A stretch of 64,000 bases of DNA from Acidobacteriota bacterium (GTDB taxonomy: Bacteria; Acidobacteriota; Terriglobia; Acidiferrales; UBA7541): the NCBI GenBank assembly GCA_013289665.1, contig JABCZN010000017.1:45161-109160 (forward strand). Reading direction: 5' to 3'. A program made the translations under genes and the position numbers. Below, piece by piece: positions 26,730 through 34,640 of the stretch (positions are counted from its first letter, which is position 1; each line of letters begins with the position of its first letter). Under the pieces are notes generated by a model. That model saw only the letters and a program-made list of their open reading frames with translations, was not told the DNA's origin and searched no databases.

Positions 26730-27500
26730 ATGAGAATCGCGGAATTCCTGAATGTGATTCTGATTCCCCTGCTGGTGTTGATCGCTGCGCTGGGAATGAT
26801 CATCGTGGAAACCCGGCGGGGCGGCCGCCAGTGGCCACAAGTTCGCGGCTGGTGGGCACGCGCGCTGCTCTTGAACGGGTTTCAGGTGGGCGCTGTGTGG
26901 ATTGCCGGCATGGTCTGGAACGGCTGGATGCTGCGACATCGGCCCTGGAGTGCCGACGCGCTTGGACTCGCCGGCGGTTCCCTTCTCGGTTATCTGGCAA
27001 TTACCTTCTTTTTCTACTGGTGGCATCGCTGGCGCCACGAAAGCGACTTCCTGTGGCGGTGGTTTCACCAGGTGCATCACAGCCCCCAGCGCATTGAAGT
27101 GATCACCAGCTTCTATAAACATCCGTTTGAAATTCTGGCGGACAGCGCGCTGTCGAGCGCGATCTTGTATTTCGTGGTGGGGCTGGGCCCGGCGGCGGCT
27201 GCGGGTGGCGTCCTGCTCAGCGGACTCGCCGAACTGGTCTACCACTGGAACATTCGCACGCCGTACTGGCTGGGCTTTGTGTTTCAGCGGCCCGAAAGCC
27301 ATTGCATCCATCATGAAAAGGGCGTCCATTCCTTCAACTACTCTGACCTGCCGGTGTGGGACATGCTTTTCGGCACCTTTCGCAATCCGCGCGAGTGGAA
27401 TGCGCAATGCGGCTTTGAACCCGCCCAGGAACTCCGGTTCGGGGAAATGCTGGCGGGACGCGATGTTCACGCAATGAAGACGGAGGATTTGCGGCCGTGA
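26730..27500 (+). CDS. Sterol desaturase / fatty-acid hydroxylase family membrane enzyme
   Basis: Di-iron membrane oxygenase of 256 residues with several transmembrane helices. The histidine clusters are present: HRWRHE (about 98-103), HQVHHSPQR (about 112-120), and the late HCIHHEKGVHSFNYSD. Bacterial members hydroxylate or desaturate carotenoids, fatty acids or alkylglycerols (plasmanyl-ether cleavage). The substrate is not readable. GGAGG lies 10 bases before the ATG; the stop overlaps the next start by 4 bases. Confidence 0.88.
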   Translation: MRIAEFLNVILIPLLVLIAALGMIIVETRRGGRQWPQVRGWWARALLLNGFQVGAVWIAGMVWNGWMLRHRPWSADALGLAGGSLLGYLAITFFFYWWHRWRHESDFLWRWFHQVHHSPQRIEVITSFYKHPFEILADSALSSAILYFVVGLGPAAAAGGVLLSGLAELVYHWNIRTPYWLGFVFQRPESHCIHHEKGVHSFNYSDLPVWDMLFGTFRNPREWNAQCGFEPAQELRFGEMLAGRDVHAMKTEDLRP

Positions 27501-27985
27501 GAAAACCGGTGATCGCACTGCTCGCACTTGGCATGTTGCAGATGACTGCGGACCTGCTGCATCTGTGGGCACTGAAGGGTGTGGCGGCCGCAACCGCTGC
27601 GTCTCCCGCGCCAAAGGTGTTTTCTTCGGTGCGCGGTCTGGAGACCTACTCGTCCCGGTTTTTTGTCGAGTGGACTGACGAGTCTGGGGTGTTCCATTCC
27701 ATCGAGATCAGGCCGGAAACAACCGCGGGCTTACGGGGTCCCTACAACCGGCGCAACGTGTACGGCGCGGTCCTCGCCTACGGACCGGTTCTGCATTCGG
27801 ATCCTTCCGTGCGTGCGATGTTTGAATCCATTTCGCGTTACGCACTTTGTGGAGACGCGCCGCTCTTGCGGGAATTGGGGATTCCAGTATCAGAAATTCG
27901 CGGAGTGCCCCGCATTCGCATTGAAACGCGGGCTGGAACGCAAACTGGCGATTTGCCGCTGGAGTACGAACCGCCATGCAAATGA
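27497..27985 (+). CDS. Hypothetical membrane-anchored or exported protein
   Basis: Not recognised. 162 residues with a hydrophobic N-terminus (VIALLALGMLQMTADLLHLWAL) that could be a signal anchor, then a soluble domain with SSRFFVEWTDESG. Both ends overlap neighbouring genes (ATGA start, 10-base overlap at its end), so it is co-translated between a di-iron enzyme and an HTTM-DCC protein and probably serves the same pathway. Confidence 0.75.
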   Translation: MRKPVIALLALGMLQMTADLLHLWALKGVAAATAASPAPKVFSSVRGLETYSSRFFVEWTDESGVFHSIEIRPETTAGLRGPYNRRNVYGAVLAYGPVLHSDPSVRAMFESISRYALCGDAPLLRELGIPVSEIRGVPRIRIETRAGTQTGDLPLEYEPPCK

Positions 27986-29217
27986 AAAATGGCTGGACCA
28001 GGGGCCAATTTCGCATCTTCCGCGTGACTTTCGGCCTTTATCTGCTTTACCACTTTCTCAGCCTCCTGCCTTGGGGGCCGGAACTCTTCTCTTTACAAGG
28101 AGTACTCCCGCAAGGTGCGATGAGTCCCTTGTTTCACCTCTTTCCCAACCTATTTCTTCTGTGGGACTCGCCGCTGTTCGTTCAGGCTTGCTTGCTGGCG
28201 GCGGCAATTTTCAGCGCGCTTTTAACCATTGGCAAATTCGATCGGGTGATGGCCGTCCTGGTGTGGTACGTGTGGGCAAGTCTGTATGGCAGAAATCCGC
28301 TAATCGGAAATCCCTCCCTTCCCTTCATCGGCTGGCTGCTGCTGGCCTACGCGCTGATTCCGTCCCTTTCCGATCGCAAAGAGTTAGCTTCCACCAGCGA
28401 AGACACCGGCTCCTGGAAGATGCCGGCGGACGTTTACGCCGCCGCCTGGATCTTGATGGCCGTTGCCTATAGCTACAGCGGATATAACAAGCTGATCAGC
28501 CCGTCGTGGATGGATGGCAGCGCGCTCGGTCATGTGCTGAGCAATCCACTGGCGCGCGATACTGTGGTGCGCACTTCCTTACTGGCGCTTCCGGCCTTGT
28601 GGCTGAAAACCGCAACATGGGCCGCGCTTTCCCTGGAATTGTCTTTCGCTCCGCTGGCAATTTTCCGCCGGCTGCGGCCGTTTCTCTGGTTGGCGATGGT
28701 CGGTTTGCATCTGGGCCTGCTCGTTTTGGTGAATTTTTCCGATCTCACCGTCGGCATGTTGATACTGCATTTCTTTACCTTCGACCCGGCGTGGATTCCC
28801 TCTCCGAAACCTGCTGGACAGCCGATTTTCTATGATGGGCATTGCGGCCTGTGCCACGGACTGGTGCGTTTCGTGCTGAGTGAAGATCAATCGGCGGATC
28901 CTTTTTCGTTTGCGCCACTGCAGGGAGAGGCGATCAAGCGAAGTATCACGGACAGCGCGCGCGCCGAGCTTCCGGACAGTGTTGCGGTCGTCGAACAAAA
29001 CAAGAATATCCTTACGAGATCAACTGCGGTGATTTATGTGCTGAAGCGGTTGGGAGGCCTGTGGTTCCTTGGCGGCGCCTTGTTGAGCCTGATGCCTCGA
29101 GCTTTGCGGGATGTGGCGTATGACGCCATCGCATCCGTCCGCAAGCGAATCTTTGGGACGACCGAGGAGGTGTGCCCGCTGCTTCCCCGAGGATTGCGAA
29201 CGCGGTTCCTGGGCTAG
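27976..29217 (+). CDS. HTTM-like membrane domain fused to DCC thiol-disulfide oxidoreductase domain
   Basis: 413 residues. The N-terminal two thirds hold multiple membrane helices resembling the HTTM family (relatives of vitamin K-dependent gamma-carboxylase). The last ~130 residues form a DCC (DUF393) domain with FYDGHCGLCHGLVRF, whose CxxC is the proposed redox site. Separate HTTM and DCC proteins are often neighbours; here they form one chain. With the upstream di-iron oxygenase this suggests a membrane redox modification operon of unknown product. Followed by a hairpin repeat. Confidence 0.8.
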   Translation: MQMKNGWTRGQFRIFRVTFGLYLLYHFLSLLPWGPELFSLQGVLPQGAMSPLFHLFPNLFLLWDSPLFVQACLLAAAIFSALLTIGKFDRVMAVLVWYVWASLYGRNPLIGNPSLPFIGWLLLAYALIPSLSDRKELASTSEDTGSWKMPADVYAAAWILMAVAYSYSGYNKLISPSWMDGSALGHVLSNPLARDTVVRTSLLALPALWLKTATWAALSLELSFAPLAIFRRLRPFLWLAMVGLHLGLLVLVNFSDLTVGMLILHFFTFDPAWIPSPKPAGQPIFYDGHCGLCHGLVRFVLSEDQSADPFSFAPLQGEAIKRSITDSARAELPDSVAVVEQNKNILTRSTAVIYVLKRLGGLWFLGGALLSLMPRALRDVAYDAIASVRKRIFGTTEEVCPLLPRGLRTRFLG

Positions 29218-29243
29218 CTCGGAAGATCGATCCAGGAGTTTTG

Positions 29244-29267
29244 GTGGCCGGCCCAAAGACCGGCCAC
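29244..29267. repeat. Hairpin repeat between convergent genes
   Basis: Perfect arms GTGGCCGG and CCGGCCAC around an 8-base loop, followed by TAC. The trailing CTA is the reverse complement of the cytochrome c stop codon, so the element ends exactly at the gene. It probably serves as a bidirectional terminator. Confidence 0.65.
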
Positions 29268-29749
29268 TACTTTCTTGCGGGAGGTTCGGGAGTCTTAATT
29301 AAGGCGGGAGGTGGCGTGGTGGGCGAAGCAAAGGAGCGGACCAGGATTACCAACTGCCAGCGCTGGTCATCGGTTAGCTTTTTGCGGAAGGAGGGCATGG
29401 GCTTGCGGCCCTGGGTGATCTGGTAATAAATTTCGCCGTCGGTGAGACTGTTCATGTGCTTCGGTTCGGTGAGGTTGCTTGGCGCGGGGTCGTACATCAT
29501 GGCGTCGGAGCCGTCGCCTTTGCCAGCGTCGCCGTGGCAGTTGGCGCAGTACTCGTTGTAGACGGGTTTCGCGGCGTTGAAATTGGCGTCGGAGGCGGCG
29601 AGCGGATTCTTGCGGAGTTTGTCTTCGGTAGGGACTTTCCATGGCGTTTTGTGCAAGGCGGCAAGGCCGATGGAAAGGAAGATGAGGAGGATGACGAGGG
29701 CGAACAGGATTTTTTGCAGCGTCTTTTGTCTCTTGGCAGGAGCGGTCAT
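29267..29749 (-). CDS. Membrane-anchored c-type cytochrome
   Basis: Single-heme electron carrier of 160 residues. A membrane anchor at about 12-31 is followed by a class I cytochrome domain: CANCH at 68-72 binds heme through two thioethers with His72 as proximal ligand, and Met118 in RKPMPSF is the probable distal ligand. Similar anchored cytochromes shuttle electrons to terminal oxidases or dehydrogenases. No oxidase genes lie nearby. Start ATG 29749. Confidence 0.9.
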   Translation of the reverse strand: MTAPAKRQKTLQKILFALVILLIFLSIGLAALHKTPWKVPTEDKLRKNPLAASDANFNAAKPVYNEYCANCHGDAGKGDGSDAMMYDPAPSNLTEPKHMNSLTDGEIYYQITQGRKPMPSFRKKLTDDQRWQLVILVRSFASPTTPPPALIKTPEPPARK

Positions 29750-30074
29750 GGTTTATTCACAGGGAAAGTTTCGCATAGGCGGGGTTGGACAGGAAGAGGG
29801 GACCGGTGGAATGAGAAGATTTCAATGCCCCGACCGGGCCGGGGTAAACGCCGCTAGCAGATGGGCCTCAGAGTTCGAGGAGATTTGGTGGTTGAAAATC
29901 CGCACCCTTCAAGGCTCCTTTCGATGGGAACTGGGTTGGTGGACAGCGTTAGGTGCGTTAAAGCGGAAGCTGCGCTTCTGCACTCAGCAGTAAGAACTGC
30001 CCGCCGCTGAAATCGGGCCCCACAAAAGCAGGAAGGGCCGAGCGAGTTCGGCCTCTACAAAGACGTGAGTCCAA
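29750..30074. other. Intergenic region with hairpin repeats
   Basis: No gene. Two family hairpins lie near its right end: GCCCG/CGGGC arms at 29999-30018 followed by CCCACAAAAG, and GGCCGA/TCGGCC arms at 30036-30053 followed by TCTACAAAG. Both are just past the 3' end of the Nramp gene and may end its transcript. Confidence 0.55.
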
Positions 30075-31457
30075 TTATGCGGGGCGGAGGATTAGCCAGA
30101 GGAGTTCGCCGTTGAAGAAGAGGATGGCGGCGGCGACGCACCAGGCGATGATGGTGGTGGCGCGGGAGTTGACGAAGTCGCCCATCTTGGCGCGCTCGCT
30201 GGTGAATTGCACCAGCGGAATCACGGCGAAGGGCAACTGAAAGCTGAGAATCACCTGGCTGAGGATCAGGAGCGTGGTGAGCTTCCCTTCCCCGGCGATG
30301 GCGATCACGAGAACCGCGGGAATAATGGCGATGGAGCGGGTGATCAGGCGGCGCAGCCACGGTTTCAGGCGAATATCGAGAAAACCTTCCATGACGATTT
30401 GGCCGGCGAGAGTGCCGGTGAGGGTGGAGTTTTGCCCGGAGGCGAGCAGGGCGCAGGCGAAGAGCGTGCTAGCAAGGCCCGCGCCAAGGAGCGGGCTGAG
30501 GAGTTTGTAGGCCTGGGCGATGTCGGCGACTTCGCTGAGGCCGCGGGTGTGGAACGCGGCGGCGCCGAGCACGAGGATGGCGGCGTTGATGAAGAGGGCA
30601 AAAAAGAGGGCGACGGTGGAATCGATGACGGCATAGCGCAGGGCTTCGCGCTTTTCCGATTTCTTTTGGCCGAACGCGCGGGTCTGCACGATGCTCGAAT
30701 GAAGATAAAGATTGTGAGGCATCACGGTGGCTCCGAGAATGCCGATGGCGATATAGAGCATTTCCTTATTGCGCAGTATTTCGGCATGGGGGATGAAGCC
30801 GCGGGCAGCTTCCCGCCAGATCGGATGCGCAAAGAAAATTTCGTAAGCGAAGCACAGTCCGATGCTGGCAATGAGCGTGATCACGAAAGCTTCGATTAGG
30901 CGGAAGCCGCGTCCCTGCAGGGCGAGGACGATCAGAACATCGAAAGCGGTGAGGAGAACCCCGAGGAGCAGCGGAATGTGAAAAAGAAGATTGAGGGCTA
31001 CGGCGGAGCCCAGGACTTCGGCGAGGTCGCAGGCGGCGATGGCGAGTTCACAGGCGACCCAAAGAAAAACGGATACGCGGCGCGAATAGTGGTCGCGGCA
31101 GGCCTGGGCAAGGTCGCGGCCCGTCACGATGCCGAGCTTCGCGGAGAGCGCCTGGAGAAACATCGCGAGCAGATTACTGATGAGAACGACGCTAAGGAGC
31201 GAGTAGCCGAATTTCGAGCCTCCACCGATGTCGGTGGCCCAGTTGCCCGGGTCCATATACCCGACCGCGACGAGATAGCCGGGGCCAGCGAAGGCCAGGA
31301 TTTTGCGGAACCAGTGGGCGTTGTGGGAGATGGGGATGCTGCGGTGGGATTCAGGGAGCGAGGGGAGCGTGAGGGCACGGCGCCAGGCGGAGAGTTCGGG
31401 CTGGTCGGCCGGGAGGGCCGGGGCAGTGGAGAATCGCTTGGAAAAGATGTCGGACAT
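30075..31457 (-). CDS. mntH: Nramp-family Mn(II)/H+ symporter
   Basis: Inner-membrane divalent metal importer of 460 residues with about 11 helices. The metal-binding motif in helix 1 is DPGN at 69-72 (GYMDPGNWATDIGGGSKFG) and the second, in helix 6, is MPHNLYLHS. The N-terminus is longer than usual (about 50 residues before helix 1). No ribosome site precedes the ATG. A promoter with a GTTAAC-type operator lies immediately upstream, fitting metal-responsive repression. Confidence 0.93.
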   Translation of the reverse strand: MSDIFSKRFSTAPALPADQPELSAWRRALTLPSLPESHRSIPISHNAHWFRKILAFAGPGYLVAVGYMDPGNWATDIGGGSKFGYSLLSVVLISNLLAMFLQALSAKLGIVTGRDLAQACRDHYSRRVSVFLWVACELAIAACDLAEVLGSAVALNLLFHIPLLLGVLLTAFDVLIVLALQGRGFRLIEAFVITLIASIGLCFAYEIFFAHPIWREAARGFIPHAEILRNKEMLYIAIGILGATVMPHNLYLHSSIVQTRAFGQKKSEKREALRYAVIDSTVALFFALFINAAILVLGAAAFHTRGLSEVADIAQAYKLLSPLLGAGLASTLFACALLASGQNSTLTGTLAGQIVMEGFLDIRLKPWLRRLITRSIAIIPAVLVIAIAGEGKLTTLLILSQVILSFQLPFAVIPLVQFTSERAKMGDFVNSRATTIIAWCVAAAILFFNGELLWLILRPA

Positions 31458-31464
31458 CGTTTGT

Positions 31465-31518
31465 GTTAACTATGGTTAACTTCTCTTATAAAGTAGAATT
31501 AACTAGGGCGGATGTCAA
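31465..31518 (-). promoter_or_regulatory. mntH promoter with DtxR/MntR-like operator
   Basis: On the minus strand a perfect TTGACA (-35, 31513-31518) is 17 bases from TACTTT (-10, 31490-31495). Just downstream, at 31465-31480, the repeat GTTAAC-4-GTTAAC forms an inverted repeat covering the early transcribed region, ideal for repression. DtxR-family sites often contain a GTTAAC-like core; the identity of the repressor is inference. Confidence 0.6.
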
Positions 31519-31602
31519 TAGGACTTATCGGGGGAGGACGCAAGAGTTAGATAAAGAGATACCGCAGAGTGCGCGGACAACACTGAGGATAGAGAGAAGA
31601 GC

Positions 31603-31722
31603 GGCCCGCCACCTTCCTGCGGCGGGCAGGCGGTCGGCGGGCCCTACAATCGCTAGCGGGGGACGTGGCAGGCCCCGACTCGGTCGGGGCCGCTAGATCG
31701 GCGGCCGATCTGAAGATCGGCC
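31603..31722. repeat. Array of three hairpin repeats
   Basis: Three perfect inverted repeats in 120 bases: GGCCCGCC / GGCGGGCC (31603-31643, then CTACAA), GGCCCCGAC / GTCGGGGCC with a TCG loop (31671-31691), and GGCCGATC-TGAA-GATCGGCC (31703-31722, then CACTGC). A degenerate CGCAGAG-type stretch (31535-31600) precedes them. Confidence 0.7.
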
Positions 31723-31782
31723 ACTGCGGGGTGTGCCGGGTTGGGCTGTGATACTTTGGGAGAGGAATTTTGGGAGAAGAAC

Positions 31783-32097
31783 ATGGATGAGAAACAAGTA
31801 GCGCAGCCGGGGCAAGTGCAGATCAAGGCGGATGAGAAGGAACTGCAGGGGCTGTACAGCAACCTGGTTATGATCCAGCATCACGCGGAGGAATTTACGC
31901 TGAATTTTGTGTACATTTTTCCGAATGGCACGCAGGGGAAGTTGCTGAGCAGCGTCATTGTGAGCCCCGGGCATGCGAAGCGAATCTGGCGGGCGCTGGG
32001 CGAGAATATTGCGCGGTTTGAGGCAGCGTACGGGCCGATTAAAGAGGGGCCTGAAGGCGCGCCGGTGCCAGGGGCGAACATCGGGTTCGTGCAGTAG
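31783..32097 (+). CDS. DUF3467 protein
   Basis: Small soluble protein of 104 residues matching DUF3467 (YSNLVMIQHHAEEFTLNFVYIFP ... SPGHAKRIWRALGENI pattern). Function unknown in the family. ATG 31783 follows GGGAGAAGA at proper distance; an upstream in-frame start lacks this. It directly precedes the 5-oxoprolinase genes, 24 bases from pxpB, and is likely co-transcribed. Confidence 0.8.
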   Translation: MDEKQVAQPGQVQIKADEKELQGLYSNLVMIQHHAEEFTLNFVYIFPNGTQGKLLSSVIVSPGHAKRIWRALGENIARFEAAYGPIKEGPEGAPVPGANIGFVQ

Positions 32098-32121
32098 AGG
32101 GTGGGAACGCAGGAGACCAGA

Positions 32122-32796
32122 GTGCGATTTCAGGCCGCGAGCGACCAGGCGCTGCTGGTTTATCTGGGGGAAGAGATCGGTGCGGCGGTACACGAGAGGG
32201 TGGTGCGGTTGCTGCGGCTGTTGCAGCAGGAGCCGATTGCGTGGGTACGGAACATCCAGCCGGCGTACTGTTCCCTGCTGATTACGTTTGACGCGGTTGC
32301 TGTGGATCACGCCGAAGTTCAGGCAAAACTTTCCGAATACGAAACGCGCGCGAAGAAGTTGCCGGCGGCGAAGGCTCGCCTGGTGGAAGTGCCGGTGTGT
32401 TATGGCGGGGCGTTTGGGCCGGACCTCGAGGAAGTGGCGGCGCAGCGAGGATTGTCGCCGGAGAAGGTTGTCGAACTGCACATCGCGCGAACGTATCACG
32501 CTTACTTTTTGGGATTTGCGCCGGGGTTTGCCTACCTGGGAGATCTGCCGGATGAGATTGCCACCCCGCGATTGGAGACGCCGCGGAAGGAAGTGGCGGC
32601 GGGAAGCGTAGGGATTGCGGGGCGGCAGACAGCGGTGTATCCGTTCGCCACGCCGGGCGGCTGGCGATTGATTGGCAGGACGCCGCTTGAAATGTTTCGG
32701 CGGGATCGCGAGCCGATGGGGCTGATTGCGATTGGAGACCAGGTGAAGTTCCGGCCGGTCACACGGGCGGAGTTCCTGGCGGCGAGGCGGGCATGA
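32122..32796 (+). CDS. pxpB: 5-oxoprolinase subunit B (KipI-like)
   Basis: Subunit of the ATP-dependent bacterial 5-oxoprolinase PxpABC, which opens 5-oxoproline to glutamate. KipI-family features: GFAPGFAYLGDLP and TPRLETPRKEVAAGSVGIAGRQT. The GTG at 32122 has GGAG eight bases before it and begins at the conserved MRFQAASDQALLVYLG; a GTG at 32101 would add seven residues. Stop overlaps the pxpC start by 4 bases. Confidence 0.92.
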   Translation: MRFQAASDQALLVYLGEEIGAAVHERVVRLLRLLQQEPIAWVRNIQPAYCSLLITFDAVAVDHAEVQAKLSEYETRAKKLPAAKARLVEVPVCYGGAFGPDLEEVAAQRGLSPEKVVELHIARTYHAYFLGFAPGFAYLGDLPDEIATPRLETPRKEVAAGSVGIAGRQTAVYPFATPGGWRLIGRTPLEMFRRDREPMGLIAIGDQVKFRPVTRAEFLAARRA

Positions 32797-33734
32797 GTTT
32801 GCTGGTGGTGGAATCGGCGGGATTGCAGACGACGGTGCAGGATTTTGGCCGCGAGGGATTCGGCGCGCTGGGAGTTTCGGCATCGGGCGCGGCGGATGCG
32901 GTGGCCCTGCGGTTGGGGAATCTGCTGCTGGAGAATAAAGCCGGGACACCGGCGCTGGAGATGACGCTCACAGGCGGGACATTTTTGTTTCCCGATGGAG
33001 CAGTGATCTGCCTGGCGGGGGCGAATTTTGGGGCGCAGGTGGATGGCAAGGCGCTGGAGTTGTGGCGGCCGCACGCGATCATGCCGGGGAAGAGAGTGGT
33101 GCTAGGGGCGACGCGAGATTTTGCACGTTGCTATTTGTGCGTGGCGGGCGGGATTGGTGTGGCGGAATTTCTGGGGAGCGCTTCGACGCATCTGTTAAGC
33201 GGATTGGGAGGATGGGAGGGACGGGCACTACGGAAGGGCGATGTGTTGCCGCTTGGGGGGCTCGAGAAAAATATCCGGCGGCGAAAACCGAGAGCTGGCG
33301 TTTTAGAGCAGCTGAAGCCCGAGAAGACGTTGCGAGTGACACTTGGGCCGCAGTCTGATTGGTTTCTGGAAGAAGCGTGGAGGACGATGACGAGCGCAGA
33401 GTTTATGGTCAGCGAAGATTCGAATCGGATGGGGTTACGGCTGGATGGACCGCGGCTGGCAGCGCGCGGAAAGGCGGAAATGATCAGCGAGGGTACGCCG
33501 CTAGGAGCGATTCAGTTTACACCATCGGGGCAGGCGATCATTTTGTTTGTGGAGCAGCAGACGACCGGCGGCTACCCGAAGATCGCGAATGTGATTGGAG
33601 CGGATTTGCATTGCGTTGGACAATTGCGGCCGCGAGATAAGATCCAGTTCGAAGAGGTTTCGCTCGTGAAGGCGCGGGCGTTGTGGATCGAGCAGCAGAG
33701 ATTGTTAGGTTCGGAGGAGCGGCTGTTCGCATGA
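32793..33734 (+). CDS. pxpC: 5-oxoprolinase subunit C (KipA-like)
   Basis: Carboxyltransferase-like subunit (AHS2 fold) of 313 residues. Landmarks are VESAGLQTTVQDFGREGF, GVSASGAADAVALRLGN and the C-terminal TTGGYPKIANVIGADL. It works with PxpB and PxpA on 5-oxoproline. Start and stop both overlap neighbours by 4 bases, showing tight coupling. Confidence 0.93.
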   Translation: MSLLVVESAGLQTTVQDFGREGFGALGVSASGAADAVALRLGNLLLENKAGTPALEMTLTGGTFLFPDGAVICLAGANFGAQVDGKALELWRPHAIMPGKRVVLGATRDFARCYLCVAGGIGVAEFLGSASTHLLSGLGGWEGRALRKGDVLPLGGLEKNIRRRKPRAGVLEQLKPEKTLRVTLGPQSDWFLEEAWRTMTSAEFMVSEDSNRMGLRLDGPRLAARGKAEMISEGTPLGAIQFTPSGQAIILFVEQQTTGGYPKIANVIGADLHCVGQLRPRDKIQFEEVSLVKARALWIEQQRLLGSEERLFA

Positions 33735-34492
33735 AACGAGTGGATTTGAACTGCGACATGGGCGAGTTGCCGGAGATGCTGGCGGACGGAAGCCAGGAAG
33801 CGCTGATGAAATTTGTGACGTCGGCGAATGTGGCTTGCGGCGGGCATGCCGGGGATGAAGGCATGATGCGCGCGACGATCGAGCAGGCGATGCTGCACGG
33901 CGTGGCGGTGGGGGCGCATCCGGGATACGAGGATCGAGAGAATTTTGGGCGGGTGACGCTGAACTTATCGCCGGAAGAGGTTCGGGATTCGGTTTACCGG
34001 CAAGTGGTGGCACTCGGGAAGATCGCGGAGAGGTGTGGCGCGGAGGTGCAGCACGTCAAGCCGCATGGGGCACTGTATAACCAGGCGGCGCTGGACGCGA
34101 GGATCGCGCGGGGCATTGCAGAGGGTGTGCGGCGGTGGAGGCAGGACGTGGTGCTGGTGGGCCTGGCGGGCTCGGTGATGTTGCAGGAGTTTCGCGCGGC
34201 AGGATTTCGCGTGGCGGCGGAGGCGTTTGCGGACCGGCGGTATGAAAAAGACGGAAGTTTGCGGGCGCGGACATTTCGGGATGCGCTGCTGGATGCGCCG
34301 GAGAAAGCGGCGGAACAGGCCGCACGGATTGCGGAAGGGCGAGGCGTGTTGACGCGTGAGGGCGCCGAGGTGGCAGTGGGAGCACAGACGATTTGCATCC
34401 ACGCGGATACGCCGGGGGCGGAGCGGATTGCGGAGGCGGTGAGGAGAGCGTTGGAAAGGGCGGGGGTTAACGTGGGAGCGTTGTGCAAGTGA
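33731..34492 (+). CDS. pxpA: 5-oxoprolinase subunit A (LamB/YcsF family)
   Basis: Catalytic-complex subunit of 253 residues. The LamB_YcsF signatures DLNCDMGE at the N-terminus, SANVACGGHAGD, VGAHPGYEDRENFGR and HVKPHGALYNQA are intact. ATG 33731 overlaps the pxpC stop. Last gene of the DUF3467-pxpBCA operon; the DNA beyond changes character. Confidence 0.94.
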   Translation: MKRVDLNCDMGELPEMLADGSQEALMKFVTSANVACGGHAGDEGMMRATIEQAMLHGVAVGAHPGYEDRENFGRVTLNLSPEEVRDSVYRQVVALGKIAERCGAEVQHVKPHGALYNQAALDARIARGIAEGVRRWRQDVVLVGLAGSVMLQEFRAAGFRVAAEAFADRRYEKDGSLRARTFRDALLDAPEKAAEQAARIAEGRGVLTREGAEVAVGAQTICIHADTPGAERIAEAVRRALERAGVNVGALCK

Positions 34493-34640
34493 GAAGGTGG
34501 GGATGGGCAGTCAACAAAAAACGCGCGGGACCAGCAAGGGGCAGACTAGGCCGATGATCCGGTTCTGGGTCGAATTACCGCGACGCGGGTGACAACCGGA
34601 TTTGCAGTTTTCAGACTCATAGTCGGAGTTGTAGCCTCAG

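Noticed and set aside
31693..32949. 418-codon minus-strand ORF across the pxp genes
   Set aside because: Pro/Arg-rich antisense shadow; the plus-strand genes are clear family members.
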